This document shows positions 42,965-52,061 of a DNA stretch of 64,000 nucleotides, piece by piece. Positions within the stretch are counted from its first letter, which is position 1; each line of letters opens with the position of its first letter. The notes under the pieces were generated by a model. It searched no databases. It saw only the letters and a program-made list of their open reading frames with translations, and was not told the origin of the DNA. The stretch lies in the NCBI RefSeq assembly GCF_036898825.1, contig NZ_JARUND010000001.1, forward strand, positions 1,240,001 to 1,304,000. Reading direction: 5' to 3'. Made by a program: the position numbers and the translations under genes. This DNA is from Streptomyces sp. B21-083 (lineage in GTDB: Bacteria > Actinomycetota > Actinomycetes > Streptomycetales > Streptomycetaceae).

Positions 42965-43345
42965 GTCGCCGCGGGTCCGCTGTGGTCGGTCGCGCAGTTC
43001 CCCGCGCCCCTTGCGGGGGTGAGTCCCCGCTCGATCGACCGTGACCCGGGGAGGGTGTAGCGGGCAGTTCGTCGGCCGCGGGCCCGCTGTGGCTGGTCGC
43101 GCAGTTCCCCGCGCCCCTTGCGGGGGTGAGTCCGCGCTCGATCGACCGTGACCCGCGGAGGGTGTAGCGGGCGGTTCGTCGGCCGCTACGGCCCGCTGTG
43201 GTCGGTCGCGCGGTTCCCCGCGCCCCTTGCGGGGGTGAGTCCCCGCTCGATCGACCGTGACCCGGGGAGGGTGTAGCGGGCAGTTCGTCGGCCGCGGGCC
43301 CGCTGTGGTCGGTCGCGCGGTTCCCCGCGCCCCTGTCGGGGGCGT
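42965..43345. repeat. tandem repeat, four copies of a 107-109 bp unit
   Basis: The gap between the Gfo/Idh and LacI genes (42935-43385) is filled by three complete units and the start of a fourth. The shared landmark GTTCCCCGCGCCCC begins at 42997, 43104, 43213 and 43320, so the spacing is 107, 109 and 107 bp. Copies differ by only a few substitutions (for example GTCGGT versus GCTGGT, GCAG versus GCGG). Each unit carries a CCCC-TTGC-GGGG hairpin and the TCGATCGACCGTGACCC segment. One part of the unit recurs inverted at 48661-48689. No coding function is evident. Confidence 0.85.
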
Positions 43346-43385
43346 GAGTTCGCGCCGCGAGTTCCCCGAACCGCCTTGATGGCGG

Positions 43386-44408
43386 TCAGTGTGGGGGCAT
43401 GTTGTATGGGGTGACCACCTGGATCGCGGATGGCAGGGTGGGGCCCGCGGGTGGGAGGGCGCCGTGGGTGCGCATGATGGTGCGGCAGGCCTCGTGCATG
43501 TCCTGGCGGAGGTCGTGGTGGAGGACGCAGGACAGGTGGTGTTCGCGCAGCAGGTGGGTGTTGTCGTGGTCGAGGTCGTGGGCGACGAACACCGCGCACT
43601 CGCGGCCCAGGTCCGCGAAGGCCCGTAGCGTCGCGATGTTGCCGCCGCCGATCGAGTACACGGCGCGGATGTCGGGGTCGCGTTTCAGGGCGTCCCGGAC
43701 CAGGTCGTACTGGGTGGCGTCCAGGCCCTGCCCCTCGGTGATCTCGACGAGGGCGCGCTCGGGGTGCCGGGCCCTCATCGCGCCCCGGAAGCCCATCTCA
43801 CGCTCCTCCTCGTTGCGGAAGAAGCCGCTGCTGAGGCTGGTGAGTACGTTGCCGGGGAGTTCGCCGAGCCACTGGCCCATCAGGTAGGCGGCGGTGGCGC
43901 CGGCGGCCCGGTTGTCGATGCTCACGTAGGCGAGGCGGGCGCTGGAGGGCAGGTCGGTCACCAGGGTGACGACCGGGATACCGGCGGCGACCAGTCGGCC
44001 GACGGCGGCGGTGATCTCGGGCACGTCCGGTGCTTTGAGGATGACGCCCTGCGAGCCGCGTCGGGCGATGCGGTCGAGGTCCGCCGCCAGGTCCGCCACC
44101 GGGCCGGTCTCCCGGAAGTGGAAGCGGGAACGCACGACGGCAGGGTGGAGGGCGGGCAGCTCGGCCTCCAGGGCGGCCCGGACGGCGGTGGTGAACCGCT
44201 CGGGCGCCTGCATCACGATGTCGATCATGAACGTACGGCCGACCAGCCGGACCTGGGTGCGCTGTCGGTCCAGGTCGGCGATGGCCTGCCGCACCTCCCG
44301 CCGGGTGCTCTCGCGCACGCCGCCCCTGCCGTTGAGGACGCGGTCGACGGTGGCCTCGCTGAGGCCTGCCTGACGTGCGATCTCCCGGATCGGGAAGGGG
44401 TGGCCCAT
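43386..44408 (-). CDS. LacI-family transcriptional regulator
   Basis: 340 residues from the ATG at 44408. The HTH is FPIREIARQAGLSEATVDRV with LNGRGGVRESTRREV; the sensor domain includes VAAGIPVVTLVTDLPSSARL and YVSIDNRAAGATAAYLMGQW. This is the ribose or inositol-type effector fold. It is divergent from the PhyH gene at 44524, with the palindrome TTGTCATGACAA between them. It probably represses the PhyH-SDR-Gfo/Idh operon. The ligand is unknown. Confidence 0.9.
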   Translation of the reverse strand: MGHPFPIREIARQAGLSEATVDRVLNGRGGVRESTRREVRQAIADLDRQRTQVRLVGRTFMIDIVMQAPERFTTAVRAALEAELPALHPAVVRSRFHFRETGPVADLAADLDRIARRGSQGVILKAPDVPEITAAVGRLVAAGIPVVTLVTDLPSSARLAYVSIDNRAAGATAAYLMGQWLGELPGNVLTSLSSGFFRNEEEREMGFRGAMRARHPERALVEITEGQGLDATQYDLVRDALKRDPDIRAVYSIGGGNIATLRAFADLGRECAVFVAHDLDHDNTHLLREHHLSCVLHHDLRQDMHEACRTIMRTHGALPPAGPTLPSAIQVVTPYNMPPH

Positions 44409-44472
44409 GGAGAGGTTCCTCGGCTTTCGCTTGAGGGGTTTTTGATGGCCGCCTGCTGGTTGTTTGACGAGT

Positions 44473-44484
44473 TTGTCATGACAA
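44473..44484. promoter_or_regulatory. LacI operator (TTGTCATGACAA)
   Basis: A perfect 12-bp palindrome lies between the divergent LacI gene (start 44408) and PhyH gene (start 44524), followed by the related half-site TGACAG at 44488-44493. Binding by the adjacent LacI protein is inferred. Confidence 0.65.
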
Positions 44485-44523
44485 CAATGACAGCAACACC
44501 GAGAGTTCGAGAGAAGGACGACG

Positions 44524-45702
44524 ATGTCCCTCAGCGCCGCACAGCGCCCCGCGTGGCTGTCCGAACAGGACTGCGATCTCGACACCTTCCACGCCGAGGT
44601 CGAGCGGACGACCGACGCCGCCGACTACCCGTACGCGACCGCCGTCCGGGAAAACGTCCTCGTCTACGACAGTGAGCGGCTGCGCGCCGCCGTCACCACA
44701 CCGGGCGGACGCCGGGAGGTCCTGACGGAGCTGCTCAGGGCGCTCACCGACGGACCCGGCGTCGTGGTCCTCCAGCGGGCCTTCGCCGATCTGTCGGTCG
44801 TGGACCGGGCGACCGCCGCGTTCGAGGCGCTCATCGCCGACCAGCGCGCCGCCGGGACGGTCGCGGGCGACCACTTCGCCAAGCCGGGCGCCAACGACCG
44901 GGTGTGGAACGCCCTGGAGAAGGCGGCCCTGCTCGCGCCGGAGGCGTTCGCCGACTACTACGCCAACGACATGGTCGCCCTCGTCTCGACGGCCTGGCTC
45001 GGCCCCGGCTACCAGGTCACCTCGCAGATCAACGTCGTCAACCCCGGTGGCGCGGCGCAGAGCCCGCACCGCGACTACCACCTGGGCTTCCTGTCCGCCG
45101 AGGCGGCTGCCGCCTACCCCGCGCACGTCCACCGGCTGTCCCCCGTACTGACGCTGCAGGGCGCGGTCGCCCACTGCGACATGCCCGTCGAGTCCGGCCC
45201 GACGCTGTACCTGCCGTACTCGCACACGTACGAGCCCGGCTATCTGGCCTGGCGGCTACCTGAGTTCGCGGCGTACTTCGACGCCCACCATGTGCAGCTG
45301 CCCCTGGCCAAGGGGGACGCCGCGTTCTTCAACCCGGCGCTCTTCCACGCGGCAGGCACCAACCGCTCCGCGGACATCCGCCGGATGGCGAACCTCCTCC
45401 AGGTGTCCTCCGCGTTCGGGCGGGCCATGGAGACCGTGGACCGGGAGGCCGTCGTGAACGCGGTCTATCCGGTGCTGCTCGCCCGCAAGGCCGAGGGAGC
45501 GGGCGACGCATGGCTGGAGGCGGTCGTCGCGGCCTCGGCCGAGGGCTACCCCTTTCCCACCAACCTCGACCGGGATCCGCCGGTCGACGGCCTGGCCCCG
45601 CCCTCGCAGGCGGACCTCGTACGGCGTGCGCTGCGCGAGGAGTGGACCCCCGAGGCGCTCCGCGAGTCACTGCGGGCCGGCGCCGAACGACAGATGAGCT
45701 GA
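44524..45702 (+). CDS. phytanoyl-CoA dioxygenase (PhyH) family Fe(II)/2-oxoglutarate oxygenase
   Basis: A 392-residue protein with the double-stranded beta-helix oxygenase fold. The iron facial triad is visible as HxD in QSPHRDYHLGF and the distal His in NPALFHAAGTNRS, with the oxoglutarate-binding Arg a little later in RRMANLLQ. It starts 39 bp after the palindrome and begins an operon with an SDR (14 bp gap) and a Gfo/Idh dehydrogenase. The combination suggests hydroxylation of a small carbohydrate-like substrate followed by oxidation. No fatty acyl link is evident despite the family name. Confidence 0.85.
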   Translation: MSLSAAQRPAWLSEQDCDLDTFHAEVERTTDAADYPYATAVRENVLVYDSERLRAAVTTPGGRREVLTELLRALTDGPGVVVLQRAFADLSVVDRATAAFEALIADQRAAGTVAGDHFAKPGANDRVWNALEKAALLAPEAFADYYANDMVALVSTAWLGPGYQVTSQINVVNPGGAAQSPHRDYHLGFLSAEAAAAYPAHVHRLSPVLTLQGAVAHCDMPVESGPTLYLPYSHTYEPGYLAWRLPEFAAYFDAHHVQLPLAKGDAAFFNPALFHAAGTNRSADIRRMANLLQVSSAFGRAMETVDREAVVNAVYPVLLARKAEGAGDAWLEAVVAASAEGYPFPTNLDRDPPVDGLAPPSQADLVRRALREEWTPEALRESLRAGAERQMS

Positions 45703-45716
45703 GGAACGAGAACAGC

Positions 45717-46493
45717 ATGGGACTTCTTCAGGACAAGGTCGTCCTCGTGAACGGCGGCAGCCAGGGCGTCGGGGCGGCCATCGCCCGGGCCGCGGTCCGC
45801 GAGGGCGCCGTCGTCGCGGTCACCGGTCGGCGCCCGGAACCGGGCGAGGCGCTGGTCGCGGAGCTGACGGCGGCGGGCGGCAAGGCCATGTACGTACGCG
45901 CCGACCTCTCGGACGCCGAGCAGGCGAAGGCGTCCGTGGCCGAGGTGATCGCCGCGCACGGCCGGATCGACTGCCTGGTCAACTCGGCGGGCCTGACCTC
46001 GCGCGGCACGCTGCTCGACACCACGCCCGAGCTGTTCGACGCGCACATCGCGATCAACCTCAAGGGCCCGTTCTTCGCCATGCAGGCGGCGGTGGCGGAC
46101 ATGGTGGCCCGTAAGGCGCTCGGCACGGTCGTCAACATCATCACGTCCTCGGCGCACGGCGGGCAGCCCTTCCTTGCCCCGTACGTCGCCGCCAAGGCCG
46201 GTCTCATCGGGCTGACCCGCAACGCGGCACACGCGCACCGCTGGGACCGGGTCCGGATCAACGGCCTGAACATCGGCTGGACCGCGACCGAGGGCGAGGA
46301 CGCCACCCAGCGGGCCTTCCACGGAGCGGGTGACGACTGGCTCGACCAGGCCGCCGAGCGCCTCCCCATGGGCAAGCTCGGCCAGCCGGACGAGATCGCC
46401 GACTTCGTGGTCCTCCTGCTGTCCGACCGGTCGGGCGTGGTCACCGGTTCGGTGATCGACTGGGACCAGAACGTCCTGGGCGGACTCGACTGA
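45717..46493 (+). CDS. short-chain dehydrogenase/reductase
   Basis: A 258-residue classical SDR: VNGGSQGVGAAIARAAVREG for the cofactor, CLVNSAGLTSRGTL, and the catalytic Ser and Tyr-Lys in IITSSAHGGQPFLAPYVAAKAG. It ends with a standard SDR C terminus (VVTGSVIDWDQNVLGGLD). It is the second gene of the PhyH operon. A polyol, sugar or cyclitol substrate is likely from context. Confidence 0.9.
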   Translation: MGLLQDKVVLVNGGSQGVGAAIARAAVREGAVVAVTGRRPEPGEALVAELTAAGGKAMYVRADLSDAEQAKASVAEVIAAHGRIDCLVNSAGLTSRGTLLDTTPELFDAHIAINLKGPFFAMQAAVADMVARKALGTVVNIITSSAHGGQPFLAPYVAAKAGLIGLTRNAAHAHRWDRVRINGLNIGWTATEGEDATQRAFHGAGDDWLDQAAERLPMGKLGQPDEIADFVVLLLSDRSGVVTGSVIDWDQNVLGGLD

Positions 46494-46555
46494 CCCCCCT
46501 TTACCTCCCCTGCCTCACAAGACACCCGCACCACATCCAAGGAGCAACACAGCCC

Positions 46556-47560
46556 ATGCGTATCGGAATCCTCGGCCTCGGCCGCATCGGCGCCTTCCAC
46601 GCCGAGACCCTCGCCGGTCTCGACGCCGTCGACTCCCTCGTCTTCAGCGACCCGTTCGCGGACGCCGCCAAGACCGCCGCCGAGCGCTTCGGCGCCCAGG
46701 TGGCGGACTCCCCGGAGGCCCTTCTGGCCGCCGGTGTCGACGGCATCGTGATCGCCGCCGCCACCGACGCCCACCCGGCCCTGATCCTCGCCGCCGTCGA
46801 AGCGGGTGTGCCGGTGTTCTGCGAGAAGCCGGTGGCCCGCACGATGGCCGAGGGCGTGGCGGTGCTCAACGCCGTCAAGGACAGCGGTGTCGAGATCCAG
46901 ATCGGCTACAACCGCCGCTTCGACGCGGGCTTCGTCGCCGCACGGGCCGCAGTGCGGAGCGGTGAGCTGGGCCAGCTGCACACCGTCCGGTCGACCACGC
47001 TCGACCCGGCGCCGCCGCCGGCCGCGTACATCGCCTCCTCCGGCGGTATCTTCCGGGACTGTTCGGTGCACGACTTCGACATCATCCGCTGGGTGACGGG
47101 CCGCGAGGTCACCGAGGTGTACGCGGTGGGCGCCAACAACGGCGCCGCCTACATCAAGGAGGCGGGCGACGCCGACACCACCGGCGCCATCCTCACCCTG
47201 GACGACGGCACGATCGCCGTGGTCTCCAACTCCCGGCACAACGCCCGGGGTTACGACGTCCGCATGGAGATCCACGGCTTCCAGGACAGCATCGCCGTGG
47301 GCCTGGAGGACAAGCTCCCGCTGCGCTCCGTGGAGCCGGGTGTCACCTTCCCGGCAGGCGTCCCGCACGACTTCTTCATGGACCGCTTCATCCCCGCCTA
47401 CCGCGCCGAGCTGACGGAGTTCACGGAGGTCGTCGCGGGCACCCGTACGTCCCCGTGCACGGTCGCCGACGCGCTGGAGGCGGGCTGGATCGCGGACGCG
47501 TGCACGCTGTCGCTCCAGGAGCACCGCCCGGTGCGCATCGAGGACGTACGCACGGTCTGA
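46556..47560 (+). CDS. Gfo/Idh/MocA family oxidoreductase, inositol 2-dehydrogenase-like
   Basis: A 334-residue protein: RIGILGLGRIGAFHAETL (NAD site), VPVFCEKPVARTMAEG (catalytic Lys) and QIGYNRRFDAGFVAARAAV. SSGGIFRDCSVHDFDIIRWV holds the Asp/His pair seen in inositol dehydrogenases. It would oxidise myo-inositol, scyllo-inositol or a related cyclitol at C2. It is the third gene of the PhyH operon under the LacI protein at 43386. Two other Gfo/Idh proteins are encoded within 7 kb, so which one is the true IolG cannot be decided by reading. Confidence 0.85.
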   Translation: MRIGILGLGRIGAFHAETLAGLDAVDSLVFSDPFADAAKTAAERFGAQVADSPEALLAAGVDGIVIAAATDAHPALILAAVEAGVPVFCEKPVARTMAEGVAVLNAVKDSGVEIQIGYNRRFDAGFVAARAAVRSGELGQLHTVRSTTLDPAPPPAAYIASSGGIFRDCSVHDFDIIRWVTGREVTEVYAVGANNGAAYIKEAGDADTTGAILTLDDGTIAVVSNSRHNARGYDVRMEIHGFQDSIAVGLEDKLPLRSVEPGVTFPAGVPHDFFMDRFIPAYRAELTEFTEVVAGTRTSPCTVADALEAGWIADACTLSLQEHRPVRIEDVRTV

Positions 47561-47579
47561 GCAGGCCCGGTCGAACGTC

Positions 47580-47615
47580 CGGCCCGCGCTGCCCTCAGGG
47601 GTACAGCGCGGGCCG
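47580..47615. terminator. bidirectional terminator between two convergent Gfo/Idh genes
   Basis: A perfect 12-bp GC stem (47580-47591 with 47604-47615) has a 12-nt loop containing the stop codon of the reverse-strand gene. Confidence 0.75.
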
Positions 47616-48614
47616 TTTGACGAGTTCCACCTCGACGCGCCGGCCCTCGGTCCGCGCGCGTACGCCGGCCTCGCAGACGGCGGCCACCGCGTAACCGTCC
47701 CAGACACCGGGCCCGGTGACCTCGCCGCGCCGGGTCGCGTCGACCCATGCCTGGACCTCACGGTCGTACGCGTCCTCGAACCGCTCGATGAAGTCCTGGG
47801 CGATGCTCCCGCCCCACTGACCGGCCGAGTTGACGACCATGCCGTGCCCGTCGCCGATCCGCGCGGTCCCGCGCTCGCACACCACCTCGGCCTGCACCTG
47901 GTACCCGAAGCCGCAGTTGACGTTGATCTCGACGTCGACGATCGCACCGCCGTCGGTCTCCATCACGACGAACTGTGGGTCCTGAAGTCCGTCCGGCGCG
48001 TTCCCGGACGGCTTCGGACACAACACGGTGACCGCGGTGATCTCCTGTCCGAGGAGCCACCGGGTCACGTCCATCTCGTGCACCACGGAGTCGTTGACGT
48101 GCATCGCGCTGGTCCACCAAGGCGGGGATGCCACGTTGCGATGCCGGTTGTGCAGCATGAGGGGTCGCCCCAACTGCCCTGTGTCAAGCAGTGACTTGAG
48201 CTTCAGGTACTCGGCGTCGTACCGCCGCATGAACCCGACCTGAACCCGCCGGTGCCCCAGCCTCAGCTCGGCCTCCAGCACTCGCAGCGCGGACGCCGCG
48301 TCGGGCGTGAGCGGCTTCTCGCACAGCACCGGCAGGTCGTACGAGAACGCCGCGAGCAGGGCCGCCTCGTGAGCGGCCCCGGGCGAGGCGATGAGCACGG
48401 CGTCGACATCGGTGGCTGCCATGGCGGCGACGGGGTCGGTGTAGGCCGTACAGCCGTCGACACCGGCCGCGACCGATTCGGCCCGCTCCCGATCGACGTC
48501 CACGACGGCGACCACCCGGGCCCCACTGGTGACTTCCTCGATACGACGAACGTGATCGGCACCCATCTTGCCGGTACCGATCACGAGAACGCCGAGCGCG
48601 TCACGGCTCTTCAC
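47595..48614 (-). CDS. Gfo/Idh/MocA family oxidoreductase, myo-inositol dehydrogenase-like
   Basis: 339 residues from a GTG at 48614, with no strong ribosome site there. [19 protein letters not shown] binds [22 protein letters not shown] holds the catalytic Lys, and [20 protein letters not shown] and [18 protein letters not shown] are the segments most like actinobacterial myo-inositol dehydrogenases. It lies downstream of the sugar ABC transporter genes in the same direction, separated by about 120 bp that contain the inverted copy of the intergenic repeat. It is a strong candidate for the pathway's first oxidation step. Confidence 0.85.
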   Translation of the reverse strand: MKSRDALGVLVIGTGKMGADHVRRIEEVTSGARVVAVVDVDRERAESVAAGVDGCTAYTDPVAAMAATDVDAVLIASPGAAHEAALLAAFSYDLPVLCEKPLTPDAASALRVLEAELRLGHRRVQVGFMRRYDAEYLKLKSLLDTGQLGRPLMLHNRHRNVASPPWWTSAMHVNDSVVHEMDVTRWLLGQEITAVTVLCPKPSGNAPDGLQDPQFVVMETDGGAIVDVEINVNCGFGYQVQAEVVCERGTARIGDGHGMVVNSAGQWGGSIAQDFIERFEDAYDREVQAWVDATRRGEVTGPGVWDGYAVAAVCEAGVRARTEGRRVEVELVKRPALYP

Positions 48615-48660
48615 TGGAGAAGGGTGCCCCTTTCGGCATACGGCGAGCCGGCCGACCCAG

Positions 48661-48689
48661 GGGCGCGGGGAACTGCGCGACCAGCCACA
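48661..48689 (-). repeat. dispersed copy of the GCGCAGTTCCCCGCGCCC intergenic repeat
   Basis: The reverse complement of these 29 bases is identical to 43088-43116 within the tandem repeat, including the GGCTGGTC variant. It sits between the ABC-transporter and Gfo/Idh genes. Confidence 0.85.
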
Positions 48690-48734
48690 ATGGACCCGCA
48701 CCCGCCGAACAACCGTGCGCCCCCACGCTCCGCG

Positions 48735-49679
48735 CTACGCCGACTTCCCCTGCGAGGGCGTCGCGACAGGTGCCTGGAGATCCTTCGCCTCGGGAAGCTC
48801 ATCCACGTCCACACCCCGAACCTGCGCCAACTCATGCTTGAGCGCCGCGAGTTCCGCGCCGCCGGCCATGTGGTTGGTGAGCTCTTCGAGGCTGACCTCG
48901 CTGCGGGCGGCGGACAGTTCCATCGTCCCCAGACGCAGGACACTGAAGTGGTCGCCGACCATGTAGGCGTGGTGCGGGTTGTGGGTGATGAAGATGACGC
49001 CCAGGCCCTTGTCACGGGCCGCGGCGATGTACTTCAGCACGACACCGGACTGCTTGACGCCGAGGGCGGCGGTGGGCTCGTCGAGGATGAGGACGCGGGC
49101 GCCGAAGTAGACGGCGCGGGCGATGGCCACGGACTGGCGCTGGCCACCGGAGAGGGTGCCGATGGGCTGGTCGAGGTCGTCCAGGACGATGCCCATGTTG
49201 CGCAGTTCCGCGTCCGCCGTCTGCTTCATCTTCTCGATGTCCAGGCGGCGCACGGGCCACGGGCCCTTGGTCATCTCCGAGCCGAGGAAGAAGTTACGCC
49301 ACACCGGCATCAGCGGGACCGTCGCCAGGTCCTGGTAGACGGTGGCGATACCGGCGTCCAGGGCTTCACGGGGTGTCGCGAAGTGGACGGGGCTGCCGTC
49401 GATGAGGAGTTCGCCCTCGGTGTGCTCGTGCAGCCCGGAGATGATTTTGATCAGCGTGGACTTGCCGGCGCCGTTGTCGCCCAGCACGCAGGTGACCTGG
49501 CCGGAGCGGACCGCGAGGTTCACGCCGTGCAGGGCACGGATGTTGCCGTACGACTTGCCCGTGCCGCGCAGTTCGACGATCGGGTGCCCGTCCTTCGGCG
49601 AGTCGCCTTGGGGCGAACTGTCGTCGGTGAGCGTGTCGTTGGGCGAGACGTCGTCGGGGGAGGTTTCGTTGGTTGTCAT
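48735..49679 (-). CDS. sugar-type ABC transporter ATP-binding protein
   Basis: A 314-residue single-domain ATPase: Walker [12 protein letters not shown]-loop in [10 protein letters not shown], signature [14 protein letters not shown], Walker [13 protein letters not shown] and the switch His in [12 protein letters not shown]. The N-terminal 30 residues are acidic and low-complexity. The one-domain form resembles the fructose/inositol (FrcA/IatA-like) importers rather than the duplicated RbsA type. It is the third gene of the binding protein-permease-ATPase operon, 4 bp after the permease, next to inositol genes. Confidence 0.92.
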   Translation of the reverse strand: MTTNETSPDDVSPNDTLTDDSSPQGDSPKDGHPIVELRGTGKSYGNIRALHGVNLAVRSGQVTCVLGDNGAGKSTLIKIISGLHEHTEGELLIDGSPVHFATPREALDAGIATVYQDLATVPLMPVWRNFFLGSEMTKGPWPVRRLDIEKMKQTADAELRNMGIVLDDLDQPIGTLSGGQRQSVAIARAVYFGARVLILDEPTAALGVKQSGVVLKYIAAARDKGLGVIFITHNPHHAYMVGDHFSVLRLGTMELSAARSEVSLEELTNHMAGGAELAALKHELAQVRGVDVDELPEAKDLQAPVATPSQGKSA

Positions 49680-49683
49680 CAGT

Positions 49684-50766
49684 TCACCTCCGGGTCGCCT
49701 GGCGGCGGACCCACAGATTGACGAGGGCGGCGACCAGGAGCATCACGCCGAGGAATGCCTTGAACCAGTCCGGGTTCCAGTTGGCGTAGACGATGCCCTG
49801 GGAGACCATGCCGAAGATGAAGGCGCCGATGACCGGGCCGACCGCCGAGCCGTAGCCGCCGGTGAGCAGGCAGCCGCCGATGACCGCGGCGATGATGTAG
49901 AGGAACTCGTTGCCCACGCCCTCGCCGGACTGCACGGTGTTGAACGAGAACAGCAGGTGCATGCCCACGAACCAGGCGCCCGCGCCGACGCCCATGAACA
50001 GGGCGATCTTCGTGAACTTCACGGGGACACCGACCGCGCGGGCACTGTCCTGGCTGCCGCCGACCGCGAAGATCCAGTTGCCGAACCTGGTGCGCAGCAG
50101 GAGCCAGGTGGCGAGTGCGGCGAACACCAGCCAGTACACGATCGTGATCTTGAAGTTGACGCCGCCGACGGTGAACTCGGAGGCGAAGACCTTCTTGGCC
50201 TGGTCGAAGCCGTCCATGTCGGCGATCGAGTCGCTCGCCACGTTGCCGGTGAAGATCTTCGTGACGGCGAGGTTGGCGCCCTGCAGGATCAGGAACGAGC
50301 CCAGGGTGACCAGGAAGCTGGGCAGCCCCGTTTTGATCAGCAGCCAGCCGTTGAACGCCCCCACGGCCAACGACACGATCAGGGCGACGAACACGCCGGT
50401 CCACACGTTCATCGACAGCTGGAAGCTGAGGATCGCCGCGGTCAGCGCGGAGGTGGTGACCGCGACACCGGCGGACAGGTCGAACTCCCCGCCGATCATC
50501 AGCAGGGCCACCGGCAGCGCCATGATGCCCATCACGGACGCCTGGTAGAGCACTGTCGCCAGCGCGCTCGTCTCACGGAACGAAGGCGCCGCCGCGAAGA
50601 AGAACAGGTACACGAGGATCGCCGCGATCAGCGCGCCGACCTCGGGGCGGCCGAGGAGCCTGCGACCCAGGGACCGCTGACTGGTACGGCCGTCCTTCTG
50701 AGTGGCCGGCGGAGCCGGCGGCGAGGAACTCGCCGCCGGAGCCGTTGTCTGACTCATCGAGATCAC
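49684..50766 (-). CDS. sugar-type ABC transporter permease
   Basis: A 360-residue permease of the ribose/fructose/inositol type (BPD_transp_2) with about eight to ten hydrophobic helices. The typical segment is [20 protein letters not shown], followed by [20 protein letters not shown] and [20 protein letters not shown]. The GTG start (50766) overlaps the stop of the binding-protein gene and has AAGGG 8 nt upstream; an ATG 9 nt later is possible. It would form the membrane channel of the probable inositol importer. Confidence 0.92.
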   Translation of the reverse strand: MISMSQTTAPAASSSPPAPPATQKDGRTSQRSLGRRLLGRPEVGALIAAILVYLFFFAAAPSFRETSALATVLYQASVMGIMALPVALLMIGGEFDLSAGVAVTTSALTAAILSFQLSMNVWTGVFVALIVSLAVGAFNGWLLIKTGLPSFLVTLGSFLILQGANLAVTKIFTGNVASDSIADMDGFDQAKKVFASEFTVGGVNFKITIVYWLVFAALATWLLLRTRFGNWIFAVGGSQDSARAVGVPVKFTKIALFMGVGAGAWFVGMHLLFSFNTVQSGEGVGNEFLYIIAAVIGGCLLTGGYGSAVGPVIGAFIFGMVSQGIVYANWNPDWFKAFLGVMLLVAALVNLWVRRQATRR

Positions 50767-51776
50767 CGAGTGCCCTTCGCCGCGAACGCGGCGATCTTCT
50801 CGACGTTGGACTTGTCGACGAAGGCGGGACCGGTCAGCACGGGCTGCTCACCGCCACCGCTGTAGTTGCCGTTGTTCTTGAAGAGCCACATCGCGTCGAC
50901 GGCCAAGTAGCCCTGCAGGTAGGGCTGCTGGTCGACCGCGAACTGGACGTCGCCCTTCGTGATGGCGTCGGTCATCTCCTTGTTGAGGTCGAAGGTCGCG
51001 ACCTTGGCCTTGCTGTTGGCGTCGGACACCGACTGCACCGCGGTCAGCGCGTAGCTGGCGCCGAGCGTGACCACGTAGTCGATGGCCTTGTCCTGGTTGA
51101 GCTTCGCGGTGATCGTCGACTTCACGGACGGCATGTCGGTGCCGTTGACGTTGAGGACCTCCAGCGTGCCGGTGAACGTCTTCTTCACACCGTCGCAGCG
51201 CTGGGTGAGGCCGACGTTGCCCTGCTCCTGGATCACACAGACGGCCTTCTTGGAGCCGAGTGAGTTCAGCTTCTTGCCGAACGCCTCGCCCGCGACGGAC
51301 TCGTCCTGGCCGAAGAACTGCTGGAGGCCCAGCTTCTTCCAGTCGCTCAGGCCCGAGTTGAGGCCGACCACGGGGATTCCCGCCGCCGTCGCCTTGGCCA
51401 CGGCGCCCTTCATGGCGTCCGGCTTGGCCAGCGTGACGGCGATGCCGTCGACCTTCTGGACGATCATGTTCTGAACGAGGGTGGCCTGCTGGCCCGCGTT
51501 CGGGTCGGCCGAGTAGATGAGCTTGATGTTGTCCTTGTCCGCGGCGGCCTGGGCGCCCTTGCGGACGATGTCCCAGAACGCGTCACCGGGCGCCTGGTGG
51601 GTGACCAGGGCGACGGTCATCCGAGGGGTGGTGGCCTTGCCCGCAGAAGCGTCGGCGCCACCGTCCTCGGACTTCTTGCCACCGGAACTGCTAGAGCAGC
51701 CCGCGAGGACCAAGGCCGTTGCCGCGGCAGCGGCAACAACGGGGGCGATTCTGCGGGAGCGAGAAGAGCGAGCCAT
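50763..51776 (-). CDS. sugar-type ABC transporter substrate-binding lipoprotein
   Basis: A 337-residue lipoprotein with a signal ending in the lipobox LVLAGCSSSSGG. The mature part is a type I periplasmic-binding fold (MTVALVTHQAPGDAFWDIVR; IKLIYSADPNAGQQ; AGIPVVGLNSGLSDW; GDVQFAVDQQPYLQGYLAVD). This is the ribose/inositol-binding group. ATG at 51776 with AGGAAAG. It is first in the reverse operon and divergent from iolC, with a shared control region holding an IolR-like site. The substrate is probably myo-inositol, inferred from the neighbours. Confidence 0.92.
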   Translation of the reverse strand: MARSSRSRRIAPVVAAAAATALVLAGCSSSSGGKKSEDGGADASAGKATTPRMTVALVTHQAPGDAFWDIVRKGAQAAADKDNIKLIYSADPNAGQQATLVQNMIVQKVDGIAVTLAKPDAMKGAVAKATAAGIPVVGLNSGLSDWKKLGLQQFFGQDESVAGEAFGKKLNSLGSKKAVCVIQEQGNVGLTQRCDGVKKTFTGTLEVLNVNGTDMPSVKSTITAKLNQDKAIDYVVTLGASYALTAVQSVSDANSKAKVATFDLNKEMTDAITKGDVQFAVDQQPYLQGYLAVDAMWLFKNNGNYSGGGEQPVLTGPAFVDKSNVEKIAAFAAKGTR

Positions 51777-52061
51777 CTTTCCTGCACCTCACTGTGCGAC
51801 CGGGGAGAGGGTGGGGATCGTGGTGATCCCGGGCCCGGGTCCCGGAGCTCCGGGCCGTGTGCCGCGAACACGGCAGTCGTGTTGGGACCGAATCCAATTC
51901 CTTGGACGTGTCCGCTGTCAATACTTTGTTAAGACATTAATTCACGAGCAGGTCAGAATGTAAGAACAAACCCTTGACAGCGTTGCCCTCCGAGTCCTAC
52001 ACCTTGGGGGGACGACAGACCCCTCGGGACCCGCATCCTCCGCAGCTCGAAGGAGCATCGC
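51777..52061. promoter_or_regulatory. divergent promoter region of the inositol importer and iol operons
   Basis: An AT-rich island in otherwise GC-rich DNA. Forward: TTGACA at 51974-51979 with a TACACC box 18 bp later, about 65 bp ahead of iolC. Reverse: TTGACA on the minus strand at 51916-51921 pointing to the importer operon. The palindrome-like TGTTAAGACA site lies directly upstream of the reverse -35. Both operons could be controlled together from here. Confidence 0.65.
51927..51936 (-). promoter_or_regulatory. IolR-like operator (TGTCTTAACA)
   Basis: On the reverse strand this reads TGTCTTAACA, fitting at every position the degenerate 10-bp consensus KGWCHTRACA that I recall for the GntR-type IolR of Corynebacterium glutamicum. 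It sits between the divergent importer and iolC promoters. The GntR protein encoded at 56917 is the natural candidate to bind it; this is inference. Confidence 0.55.

Noticed and set aside
42965..43345. Tandem repeat as a possible CRISPR array
   Set aside because: The whole 107-109 bp unit is repeated almost unchanged. There are no short repeats separated by unique spacers, and no cas genes are near.
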